A stretch of DNA of 64,000 nt from Nonomuraea sediminis (GTDB lineage: Bacteria > Actinomycetota > Actinomycetes > Streptosporangiales > Streptosporangiaceae): contig NZ_JAHDTI010000012.1 in the NCBI RefSeq assembly GCF_018531495.1, positions 372,001-436,000 on the forward strand, written 5' to 3'. The notes below the pieces were generated by a model. It was not told the DNA's origin and did no database searches. It worked only from the letters and a program-made list of their open reading frames with translations. Each line of letters starts with the position of its first letter. Within the stretch, counting starts at the first letter, position 1. The translations under genes and the position numbers were made by a program. Positions 32,254 to 40,165 of this stretch are shown in pieces.

Positions 32254-32349
32254 GTTGCGGCGGGCCACCGTCGCCGACTCGCCGGCAGCGCCGGTCACAG
32301 GCCCGCAACCGAAGTACGGCCGGCGGCCGTAAGGGCGGCCCGCCGTACC
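32254..32349 (+). repeat. 96-bp intergenic repeat element, copy 2
   Basis: This copy begins GTTGCGGCGGGCCACCGTC and ends GGCGGCCCGCCGTACC. It is the same length as the copy at 18344-18439 and collinear with it. It sits directly behind the secreted-protein terminator and before the convergent RND gene. A second short GCAACGGCGGCCCGCCACCA follows at 32370. Confidence 0.75.
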
Positions 32350-32402
32350 AGAAACAAGCGGTGGCGGGCCGCAACGGCGGCCCGCCACCACCAGAGACGA
32401 AC

Positions 32403-35400
32403 TCAGCCCGTCGGCGTCAGCTCGCGCGCCTCGTGCTTCGGCTCGGCAGGCTTGCGGCGCATCCGCTCCTTGGCCCGCTCCACCATCGTGTACAGCGTCG
32501 GCACCAGAACCAGCGTCAGCAGCGTCGAGGAGATCAACCCGCCGATCACCACGATCGCCAGCGGCTGCGAGATGAACCCGCCCTTGCCCGTGATCCCCAA
32601 CGCCATCGGCGTCAGCGCGCAGATCGTGGCCACCGCCGTCATCAGGATCGGCCGCAACCTGCGCCGGCCACCCTCGATCACCGCCTCGACCACGCCCATG
32701 CCCTGCTCCCGATACTGGTTGATCAGGTCGATCAGCACGATCGCGTTCGTCACCACGATCCCGATCAGCATCAGCATGCCGATCAGCGCCGGCACACCCA
32801 TCGCCGTGCCGGTCGCCACCAGCAACCCCACCGCGCCCGTCGCCGCGAACGGAATCGACACCAGCAGGATCAGCGGCTGCACGAACGACCGGAACGTCGC
32901 CACCATGATCATGAAGACGATCGCGATCGCCGCCAGCATCGCCAGCCCCAGATCCGAGAACGCCTTCTGCTGATCCGCCGACGCGCCGCCCATCTCATAG
33001 GCCACGCCCGTCGCGTCCAGCTTCTTCTTCAGCTCCTGCGTCACCGCACCCAGGTCACTACCGGTCGTCTTCGCCGACACCGTCGCAGAACGATCACCAT
33101 CGATCCTGGTCACCTGCGTCGGCCCCGCCACCTGCTTGACCTCGGCCACCGACGACAGCTTCACCAGCCCGCCCGCGGTCGGCAGCTTCAACTTCTCCAC
33201 CGCCGCGACATCAGCCGGCGCGTCACCGCCACGCAACACCAGGTCAGAAGAACGACCATCCATCGTGATCTGCCCCAGCGGCGCACCCCTGAACGCCTGC
33301 GCCACCGCCTGACCGACCTGAGCCTCCGACAACCCCTTGGCCGCGGCCTTCTCCCGATCGACCTGCACCTCGATCCGCGGCGCACTGGCCTCCAGATCCG
33401 AAGCCACATCCCGCAGCCCCGACACCTGCGTCATCGCCGTCTTCACCGTTTCGGCCGCCGTGTTCAGCGCCGTGGTGTCAGCGCCACTCACCACCACCTG
33501 AACCGAGTCGGAGGAGAAACCGCCGGACTCAGCACCGCCGACCTTCACCTCACCCACCCCCGACAAGCCCGCCAGCCGGTCACGCAGCGCCTGCTCCAGC
33601 TTCGGCGTGTCGAAACCGTCCTTCACCGTCACGTTGTAGGAGGCCCGGTCAGCGCCGCCACCCACACCGCCGCGCATCTGGTTACCGCCACCCACGTTGA
33701 CCTGGTACGTCTCCACCCCGTCAACCTGCGACAGCACCGACTCCACCCGCTTGGCAGCCGCGTCCGTCGTCGCCAGATCCGTGCCCACCGGCATCTTCTG
33801 ACTGATCGCGATCGTGTTCTGACCGGAAGAATCCAGGAAGTTGGTCTGCAACCTGCCCGCCAACCCCATCGTGCCGACGAACACCGCCAACCCGATCAGC
33901 ACCGTCACCAGCTTGAACCGTGTCGCGAACCGCAACACCGGCAGATACGCGCGCTGCAACGGGCTGCGCAGCTCACGCGCCTCGGCCGCCTCACGCTGCA
34001 CCCGCGCCTGCTCAGGAGTCAGCTTCGGCGCCTTCAGGAACCAGTACGCCAGCACCGGCACCACCGTCAGCGACACCAGCAACGACGCCAGCAACGCCAC
34101 CGACACCGTGATCGCGAACGGGCCGAACAACTCGCCCACCATGCCGCCCACCACCGCGATCGGCGCGAACACCGCCACCGTCGTCAGCGTCGACGCCGTC
34201 ACCGCGCCCGAAACCTCACGCACCGCCGCCAGGATCGCCGACAGCTTGGCCTCGCCGTACCCCAGATGTCGCTTGATGTTCTCCAACACCACGATCGAGT
34301 CGTCGACCACCCGGCCCACCGCGATCGTCAACGCGCCCAGCGTCAGCATGTTCAGCGAATAGTCGCCCGCCCACAGCGCGATCAACGCGATGACCACCGA
34401 CAGCGGGATCGACACCGCCGTCACCAGCGTCGACCGCACCGACAGCAGGAACACCAGGATCACCAGCACCGCGAACGCCAGCCCCAGCAGACCCTCGGTC
34501 GTCAGCGACTCGATCGACTCCGTCACATACGGCGCCTGGTCGAACACCACCGCGACCGCCGTGTCCGACGAATCACCCAGCTGCTTGGTCAGCTCCGGCA
34601 GCTTGTCGCGCACCGCGTCCGAGATCGACACCGCGTTCCCGTCGGGCGTCATCGTGACCGACACACCCAGACTCGTCTTGCCGTCCGTCCGCGTGATCGT
34701 CGTCGCGTCGGCCAGACCCTGCTTGATCTCGGCGACATCACCCAGCTTGACTGGCTTGAGCGGCTTCGGCTGCTGCACCGGCACCTGCTGCTGTTGCTGC
34801 GCCGGGGGGCGGCCCGCCTGCGGCTGACCGGACTGCGGCCTGCCCTGAGCCTGCTGCGGGACCGCCTGCGGCTGCGCCGGCGTCAGATACAGATCCTTCA
34901 GCTTGGCGATCGAATCCACCCGCGAACCGACCTGCACCGACAGCGACTTGTTGTCCGCCGTCAACGTCCCCGCCGGAATCGGCGTGCCATTGGCCTTCAA
35001 CACATCAGGAATCTGCGCCGCGGAAACCCCGTGCAGAGCCATCTTCTTGGCATCCGGCGTGATCGTCACGACCTCGTCACGAGTGCCGGTGACCTGCGCC
35101 TCCCGCACCCCCTCGATGCCCTGCAACTCCGGCACCATGATCTTGCGCAGCTTGTCGGCCATCGCCCGCTCGTCGCCGCCGTCACCCACCGCCAGCACCA
35201 GCACCGGGATGTCGTCGGTGTTACCGGCCACCACCTGCGGATCCACGCCATCGGGCAGCTGCGCCTGGATCCGGCTCACCGCCTGCTGCATCTTGCTGAC
35301 CGACGACTCGATGTCGGTCCCGTACTCGAAGGCGACCTGGACCTGCGCCAAGCCCTCCTTCGACACCGAAGTGATCTTCTCAAGACCGGGGATGCCCTGG

Positions 35401-35615
35401 AAGGAATCCTCGATCGGCTTGGTCACCTGATCCTCGACGATCTCCGGCGACGCCCCCACGTACGGGGCGATCACGAACGCGCCAGGGAAAGAGAGCGAGG
35501 GCAGCAACTGCTGCTTGAGCTGCGGAATCGCGAAAACGCCGAACGCGCTGAGCACCAACGCCATCAAGATCACGAGCGTGCGGTTGGCAAGACTCAACCG
35601 GGCGAGAGCGGTCAT
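32403..35615 (-). CDS. RND-family efflux transporter (AcrB/HAE1-like)
   Basis: 1070 residues from the ATG at 35613-35615. It has the N-terminal helix LANRTLVILMALVLSAFGVF, two large extracytoplasmic loops and about twelve helices. SLPLSV-type helix 4 contains AGDYSLNMLTLGALTIAVGRVVDDSIVVLENI, the acidic relay region of RND pumps, and the C-terminal half repeats it (LVATGTAMGVPALIGMLMLI, TNAIVLIDL). A Pro/Gln-rich insert (PQQAQGRPQSGQPQAGRPPA and QQQQQ) lies near residues 245-282 in the first loop. No membrane-fusion or outer-membrane partner gene is nearby, as expected in a monoderm. The divergent MarR gene probably controls it. Confidence 0.93.
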   Translation of the reverse strand: MTALARLSLANRTLVILMALVLSAFGVFAIPQLKQQLLPSLSFPGAFVIAPYVGASPEIVEDQVTKPIEDSFQGIPGLEKITSVSKEGLAQVQVAFEYGTDIESSVSKMQQAVSRIQAQLPDGVDPQVVAGNTDDIPVLVLAVGDGGDERAMADKLRKIMVPELQGIEGVREAQVTGTRDEVVTITPDAKKMALHGVSAAQIPDVLKANGTPIPAGTLTADNKSLSVQVGSRVDSIAKLKDLYLTPAQPQAVPQQAQGRPQSGQPQAGRPPAQQQQQVPVQQPKPLKPVKLGDVAEIKQGLADATTITRTDGKTSLGVSVTMTPDGNAVSISDAVRDKLPELTKQLGDSSDTAVAVVFDQAPYVTESIESLTTEGLLGLAFAVLVILVFLLSVRSTLVTAVSIPLSVVIALIALWAGDYSLNMLTLGALTIAVGRVVDDSIVVLENIKRHLGYGEAKLSAILAAVREVSGAVTASTLTTVAVFAPIAVVGGMVGELFGPFAITVSVALLASLLVSLTVVPVLAYWFLKAPKLTPEQARVQREAAEARELRSPLQRAYLPVLRFATRFKLVTVLIGLAVFVGTMGLAGRLQTNFLDSSGQNTIAISQKMPVGTDLATTDAAAKRVESVLSQVDGVETYQVNVGGGNQMRGGVGGGADRASYNVTVKDGFDTPKLEQALRDRLAGLSGVGEVKVGGAESGGFSSDSVQVVVSGADTTALNTAAETVKTAMTQVSGLRDVASDLEASAPRIEVQVDREKAAAKGLSEAQVGQAVAQAFRGAPLGQITMDGRSSDLVLRGGDAPADVAAVEKLKLPTAGGLVKLSSVAEVKQVAGPTQVTRIDGDRSATVSAKTTGSDLGAVTQELKKKLDATGVAYEMGGASADQQKAFSDLGLAMLAAIAIVFMIMVATFRSFVQPLILLVSIPFAATGAVGLLVATGTAMGVPALIGMLMLIGIVVTNAIVLIDLINQYREQGMGVVEAVIEGGRRRLRPILMTAVATICALTPMALGITGKGGFISQPLAIVVIGGLISSTLLTLVLVPTLYTMVERAKERMRRKPAEPKHEARELTPTG

Positions 35616-35656
35616 GGGAGTCCCCTTCAAGAGTTCGCCCCACATTAACACTTCGC

Positions 35657-35707
35657 CCTAGACAAATATTTAGGGAGCTTTGACTTTCCTGATAACCTTC
35701 TCAGGAA
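35657..35707. promoter_or_regulatory. Two inverted repeats between the RND and marR genes
   Basis: CCCTA/TAGGG (35657-35676, around an AT-rich centre) and TTCCTGA/TCAGGAA (35686-35692 and 35701-35707). Both lie in the 99-bp divergent spacer, as expected for MarR autoregulation and control of the exporter. Confidence 0.6.
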
Positions 35708-35714
35708 GCGAGAG

Positions 35715-36170
35715 GTGAGTGTGGACGTCGACCGTGAAGATTTGATCCAAAGGATCACCCAAACCCAGCGCGACCTGGGGCGACTGTTCGCCCAGTACGA
35801 ATCACCGCTGTTCTCCACCAACCTCACCATGCGCCAGCTCAAGGTCGTCATGCTTCTGTCGGTCAGCGGCTCGGCCTCCGGCCAGGACCTCGCCCACAGC
35901 CTCGGCGTCGGCCTGGCCACCGTCACCGGCATCGTCGACCGCCTCGTCGGCCACGGCCTGGTCACCCGCCGCGAGGACCCCCACGATCGCCGCGTGCGCC
36001 GCGTCGAACTCACCCCCGCGGGCCAGCGCCTCATGACCGACATCAGCGAAGCCGGCCTCGAGCACTACCGCCGCATCATGGAGCACCTCGACACCGCCAC
36101 CCTGCGCGCCCTCGACCACGCCGTCACCGAGATCCAGCGCGTGGCCGCCAAACTCTTCGAATGCGAATGA
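35715..36170 (+). CDS. MarR-family transcriptional regulator
   Basis: 151 residues. The winged helix is MRQLKVVMLLSVSGSASGQD, LAHSLGVGLATVTGIVDRLV, with the wing TRREDPHDRRVRRVELTPAG. Dimerisation helices flank it. The GTG at 35715 follows GAAGCGAGAG. Divergent from an RND exporter gene with paired inverted repeats between them, so it most likely represses that pump and itself and is released by a pump substrate. Confidence 0.93.
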   Translation: MSVDVDREDLIQRITQTQRDLGRLFAQYESPLFSTNLTMRQLKVVMLLSVSGSASGQDLAHSLGVGLATVTGIVDRLVGHGLVTRREDPHDRRVRRVELTPAGQRLMTDISEAGLEHYRRIMEHLDTATLRALDHAVTEIQRVAAKLFECE

Positions 36171-36177
36171 TGATCCT

Positions 36178-36272
36178 GTACGGCAGGCCACGGCCACCGG
36201 CCGCCCACCGCACTCCGGCTGAGGACCCGCGACCGGCGCTTGCGGCGAGTCGGTGACAGTAACTCGCCGCAA
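36178..36272 (-). repeat. 96-bp intergenic repeat element, copy 3 (inverted)
   Basis: The reverse complement runs GTTGCGGCGAGTTACTGTCA to GGCCGTGGCCTGCCGTACA and aligns over its length with copies 1 and 2 (shared CGACTCGCCG, AGCGCCGG, CCGGAGTGCGG and GGGCGGCCGGTGG). It begins 8 bp after the marR stop codon. Confidence 0.75.
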
Positions 36273-36325
36273 CGCCATCCAGAACCGTGGCCGCGCCGGT
36301 CCCTCCACTGTTGATAGTGGGTTTT

Positions 36326-36375
36326 GGTGGGTGGATGCCGATTTTTCACTCACCCACCGCCTTTACAAAGTAGAT
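36326..36375 (-). terminator. Helicase terminator hairpin with adjoining 17-bp motif
   Basis: GGTGGGTG (36326-36333) pairs with CACCCACC (36351-36358). Directly beside it, GCCTTTACAAAGTAGAT (36359-36375) matches GCCTTTACAATGTAGAT at 62703-62719 in 16 of 17 positions. The hairpin is just past the helicase stop on the minus strand. Confidence 0.55.
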
Positions 36376-36377
36376 TT

Positions 36378-38651
36378 CTAAGCCAGCCGACCCAGCACGT
36401 CAGGCAGCACGTCCTCGTACACCACCGTCAGGCGGCGCGTGGCCCTGGTGACCGCCACGTACAGGTCCCTGCCCCCCATCTCGGACTGCGCCAGGATGGA
36501 GCCGGGCTCCACCACCACGACCGCGTCGAACTCCAGGCCCTTGGCCTGCGTCACGGTCAGCGCCACCACCTGGGCGTCCAGATCCCCCGCCGGCAGCAGC
36601 GCGCAGACGGCCTCGTGCAGGGCATCGGGCACGATGACGCCGACCTGCCCCTCCTCTATCGCCTCCAGCTCCTCGGCCACCACCCGCAGCAGCCCGCCCA
36701 GCCCGGTCCGCACCGCCCGCGGCTCGGCTTCGCCCTCGCGGACCGAATCCGGCACCTCCTGGCCGGGATCGAAGGACCGCAGCACGTCGGCCGCCACCCG
36801 CATGATCTCCACCGGCGTGCGGTAGTTGACCATCAGCCGCTCCTCGCGCCAGCGCCCGGCCAGATGCGGATCCAGCACCTGGCCCCACGAGCTCGCCCCC
36901 GCCGCCGACCCCGTCTGGGCCAGGTCGCCCACCACGGTCAGCGACTTGGCCGGCACCCGGCGCATCACCATCCGCCAGGCCATCGCCGACAGCTCCTGCG
37001 CCTCGTCCACGATCACGTGTCCGTAGGCCCATGCCCGGTCGGCCGCCGCCCGGTCGGCGGTGGTCAGCTCCGCTCCCGCGTCGGCCTGCCGTTCGGCGAG
37101 CACGTCGGCCCGCACGAAGATGCCCTCCTCCATCAGGCCGGTGACGTCGAGCACCTCGCGCGCGTACAGCTCCTGCTCCTGCCAGTCGTCGCCGGCCTGC
37201 CTGTCGGCCAGGCGGCGGGCGGTGTCGTCCTCGCCGAGCAGCTCGGCCGCCTCGTCGAGCAGCGGCACGTCGCCCACCGTCCACGGCGCGTCCGCGGGGC
37301 GCACCAGCGCCTCCCAGTCCAGCCCCGACGGGCACACCGCCCACAGCGTGTCGGAGTCGGCGAGCAGCTCGCCGATCAGCCGCTGCGGGGTCAGCTCCGG
37401 CCACAGCTCCTCGGCCGCCCGCCGTACCGCGGGCTCGCCCCACAGCCGCTCGCCGGCCAGCTCCAGGTCAACCTCGTCGAGGTCCTTGTCCAGCTCGATC
37501 GGCTCGTTCAGCTCCGGCTCGCCGAAGTCGATCTCCTCCAGGCGCAGCGCGGCCTCCACCGCCCGCGCCTCGGCCAGGGCCAGCTGCCGCAGCAGCTCGG
37601 TCACGAACAGCTTGCGCGCCATGTTGTGCGGCAGCCGCACCGCCCTGGCCCGCTCGCGCAGCCGCACGCACTCCTCGTGCGGCACCACCATCCGCACCCC
37701 GTCCACCTCGACCTCGAGATCGCCCCGGGGGACGCGCTGGCGATCGCGTACGGCTCGCGCCACCAGCTCGGCCATGCGCACGTCGCCCTTGACGACGGCG
37801 GCGCCCGGCTCGTCGGGCAGGCCGGTGCGCACGCCGGGGAACAGCTCGCCCAGCATGGCCATGACCACCTGCGTCTCGCCCAGCGCGGGCAGGACCTGGC
37901 TGATGTAGCGCAGGAACATCGGGTTCGGCCCGACCACGAGCACGCCGCGCCGCTCCAGCGTGTCGCGGTGGGTGTAGAGCAGGAAGGCGGCGCGGTGCAG
38001 CGCCGCGACCGTCTTGCCGGTGCCGGGCCCGCCCTGCACGACCAGCGCCCCCTGCAGCGCGGAGCGGATGACGCGGTCCTGCTCGATCTGGATGGTGGCC
38101 ACCACGTCGCCCATCCGGCCGGTCCGGCCCCTGCGCAGCGCCGCCAGCAGGGCCGCCTCGCCGACGAGCGTGTCGCGGTCGCCCTCGCTCATCCGCTCCA
38201 GGTCGAAGGCCTCGTCGTCGATGCCGACCACCGTCCGCTCGCGCAGGTGCAGGTGGCGGCGGCGCACCAGCTCGCCGGGATCGCTCGCGGTGGCCACGTA
38301 GAAGGGGCGGGCGGCCGGGGCGCGCCAGTCGATCAGGACCGACTCGTGTTCCTCGTCGCGCAGCCCGATCCTGCCGATGTAGGTGCTGGTGCCGGAGGTG
38401 TCGTCGACGCGGCCGAAGCACAGGCCCCGCTCGACCGCGTTCAGCTGCGCCAGCCGGCGCGCCTGCTCGGCCGCGGAGACCTCGCGCTCGACCATCGCCT
38501 GCCTGGTCCCGCCGGTGGTGCCCCTGGCGTAGACGTCGCCCAGGGCCGTGCGCGCCCGCTGCCTGGCCGCATCCAGCCTGCCGTACAGCATCGAGACTTT
38601 GACCTGCTCGGTGGCCATGGCCTCGCTGAGAGCATCTTGACGATTAGCCAT
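36378..38651 (-). CDS. HelD-like UvrD/Rep-family ATPase
   Basis: 757 residues. Walker A is GGPGTGKTVAALHRAAFLLY near residue 210; the Walker B-type acidic motif is GHVIVDEAQELSAMAWRM; later motifs are VNYRTPVEIMRVAADVLRSF, QAKGLEFDAVVVVEP and LYVAVTRATRRL. An N-terminal helical region (MLYGRLDAARQRARTALGDV) precedes the ATPase core, as in actinobacterial HelD. HelD proteins bind RNA polymerase, recycle stalled complexes and can give rifamycin tolerance. TATAGC (38662-38657) lies 5 nt before the ATG, so translation may be leaderless. A true DNA helicase role cannot be excluded. Confidence 0.88.
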   Translation of the reverse strand: MANRQDALSEAMATEQVKVSMLYGRLDAARQRARTALGDVYARGTTGGTRQAMVEREVSAAEQARRLAQLNAVERGLCFGRVDDTSGTSTYIGRIGLRDEEHESVLIDWRAPAARPFYVATASDPGELVRRRHLHLRERTVVGIDDEAFDLERMSEGDRDTLVGEAALLAALRRGRTGRMGDVVATIQIEQDRVIRSALQGALVVQGGPGTGKTVAALHRAAFLLYTHRDTLERRGVLVVGPNPMFLRYISQVLPALGETQVVMAMLGELFPGVRTGLPDEPGAAVVKGDVRMAELVARAVRDRQRVPRGDLEVEVDGVRMVVPHEECVRLRERARAVRLPHNMARKLFVTELLRQLALAEARAVEAALRLEEIDFGEPELNEPIELDKDLDEVDLELAGERLWGEPAVRRAAEELWPELTPQRLIGELLADSDTLWAVCPSGLDWEALVRPADAPWTVGDVPLLDEAAELLGEDDTARRLADRQAGDDWQEQELYAREVLDVTGLMEEGIFVRADVLAERQADAGAELTTADRAAADRAWAYGHVIVDEAQELSAMAWRMVMRRVPAKSLTVVGDLAQTGSAAGASSWGQVLDPHLAGRWREERLMVNYRTPVEIMRVAADVLRSFDPGQEVPDSVREGEAEPRAVRTGLGGLLRVVAEELEAIEEGQVGVIVPDALHEAVCALLPAGDLDAQVVALTVTQAKGLEFDAVVVVEPGSILAQSEMGGRDLYVAVTRATRRLTVVYEDVLPDVLGRLA

Positions 38652-38739
38652 TCCGTGCTATACTCCTAACCGGAGGTCTGTCAGGGCGTGTAGAAATTCC
38701 GTCCGACAGATCAGCATAGCACTCCGCCCCGAGCCACGG

Positions 38740-39066
38740 TCAGCCTCGCGTGGCCTCCGGTGTGGTCAGGGCGTCGAGCAGGCCAGGGAAGGCCTGGTCC
38801 ATCTCCTCGCGGCGCAGCGCGTTCATCCGCGACGTCCCCACGTAGTACTGCCTGATCAGGCCCGCCTCGCGCAGCACCTTGAAGTGGTGGGTGGCGGTCG
38901 ACTTGCTGACCGGGATGTCGAAACCGCCGCAGGCCACGTCCTGGCCGGCGGCCTCCAGCTGCACGACGATGCTGCGCCGTACCGGATCCACCACGGCCTC
39001 GAGCACCCGCTGCAGGTCGAAAACGGAAACCTCTGGATGCGCCGGTGTACGTCCCATGAGCCCCAT
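38740..39066 (-). CDS. ArsR-family (HTH_20-type) regulator
   Basis: 108 residues from ATG 39066; ATG 39057 also fits. The winged helix is VVDPVRRSIVVQLEAAGQ and KSTATHHFKVLREAGLIRQY. A cysteine in DVACGGFDIPVSK precedes the recognition helix, a feature common in this subgroup. Divergent from a zinc-type alcohol dehydrogenase gene with a palindrome-rich spacer, so it is the likely local repressor. Confidence 0.9.
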   Translation of the reverse strand: MGLMGRTPAHPEVSVFDLQRVLEAVVDPVRRSIVVQLEAAGQDVACGGFDIPVSKSTATHHFKVLREAGLIRQYYVGTSRMNALRREEMDQAFPGLLDALTTPEATRG

Positions 39067-39103
39067 AGTACGACAATCATCAAAGTTTGACAGCCGTCGT
39101 ACT
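39067..39103. promoter_or_regulatory. Nested operator palindromes between arsR and the dehydrogenase
   Basis: AGTACGAC (39067-39074) and GTCGTACT (39096-39103) are perfect 8-bp arms. Between them is TCAAAGTTTGA (39080-39090), a perfect palindrome around G. The outer repeat begins next to the arsR ATG. Confidence 0.65.
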
Positions 39104-39122
39104 TGCGGCCAGAGTGGTCCGC

Positions 39123-40124
39123 ATGACGACGACTGTGCGCTTTCATGAGACCGGCGGGCCCGAGGTGTTGCGGCTGGAAGAGGTCGACCCCGGCGAGCCC
39201 GGACCCGGCGAGGTACTGATCCGCGTGGACGCGATCGGGATCAACAGGGCCGAGGCGTTGTTCCGCAGCGATGTGTACATCGAACCGGTCAAACAGCTGC
39301 CCTCCCGGCTCGGCAGCGAGGCCGCCGGTGTGATCGAGGCCGTCGGCCCCCAGGTGACCGGTTTCGAGCCCAGGCAGGCGGTCAGTGTGGTGCCGAACTT
39401 CTCCCAGAACGACTACGGCGTGTACGCCAGGCGGGCGATCGTGCCCGCCTCCGCGCTGCTGCACCGCCCCGACGAGGTCGGCGCCGTCGCCGGCGCCGCC
39501 GTGTGGATGCCCTACGTGACCGCCTACGGCGGGCTGGTCGAGGTCGGCGGGATGCGGGCCGGTGACACGGTGGTGCTGACCGCGGCCTCCAGCGGCGTCG
39601 GCCTGGCCGCCATCCACACCGCCAACCGGGTCGGCGCCACCCCGATCGCCGTCACCCGCACCCGCGCCAAGGCGCGACGCCTGATCGAGGAGGGCGCGGC
39701 CGAGGTCATCGTCTCCGACGAGCAGGACGTGGCCGACCGGGTGCGCGCGCTGACCGGCGGCCGCGGCGCCGAGTACGTCTTCGACGCCGTCGCCGGCCCC
39801 GGCGTCACCCGGCTGGCCGGCGCGGTGGCACCCGGCGGGACGCTGACGCTGTACGGCGCGCTCAGCGGGCAGCCGACCCCGTACCCGGGCTTCGAGCTGG
39901 GCATGCCCGCGCTCAACATGCGCACCTACACCATGCTCGAGACCGCCAGGGACCCCGAGCGGCTGCGCCGCGCCGCCGCGTTCGTCACCTCAGGACTGCG
40001 CGAGGGCGCCTTCCGGCCCGTGGTCGACCGCCTGTTCCCGCTGGAGGACATCGTCCAGGCCCACCGGCACATGGAGTCCGGCACCCAGTTCGGCAAGATC
40101 GTCGTCACCGTCGACCACGAGTAG
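39123..40124 (+). CDS. Zinc-type alcohol dehydrogenase-like / quinone oxidoreductase
   Basis: 333 residues from the ATG at 39123. GroES-like domain (VLIRVDAIGINRAEALFRSD, LGSEAAGVIEAVGPQV), NADP motif VVLTAASSGVGLAAIHTANR, and the tail FPLEDIVQAHRHMESGTQFGKIVVTV. Zinc ligands are not apparent, so the quinone-reductase branch is more likely than a true alcohol dehydrogenase. Divergent ArsR control is suggested by the operator between them. The tail is homologous to the remnant at 27108-27365. Confidence 0.92.
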   Translation: MTTTVRFHETGGPEVLRLEEVDPGEPGPGEVLIRVDAIGINRAEALFRSDVYIEPVKQLPSRLGSEAAGVIEAVGPQVTGFEPRQAVSVVPNFSQNDYGVYARRAIVPASALLHRPDEVGAVAGAAVWMPYVTAYGGLVEVGGMRAGDTVVLTAASSGVGLAAIHTANRVGATPIAVTRTRAKARRLIEEGAAEVIVSDEQDVADRVRALTGGRGAEYVFDAVAGPGVTRLAGAVAPGGTLTLYGALSGQPTPYPGFELGMPALNMRTYTMLETARDPERLRRAAAFVTSGLREGAFRPVVDRLFPLEDIVQAHRHMESGTQFGKIVVTVDHE

Positions 40125-40165
40125 GGGTGGCCCGCCGTACCAGCACCAGGGGTGTGGCGGGATGG

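Noticed and set aside
32247..35648. An 1133-codon plus-strand frame opposite the RND gene.
   Set aside because: It is Arg/His-rich with no motifs, antisense to a well-supported RND transporter.
38652..38739. Rifamycin-associated element upstream of the HelD-like gene.
   Set aside because: No imperfect inverted repeat of the expected kind could be found in the 88 bp between the genes.
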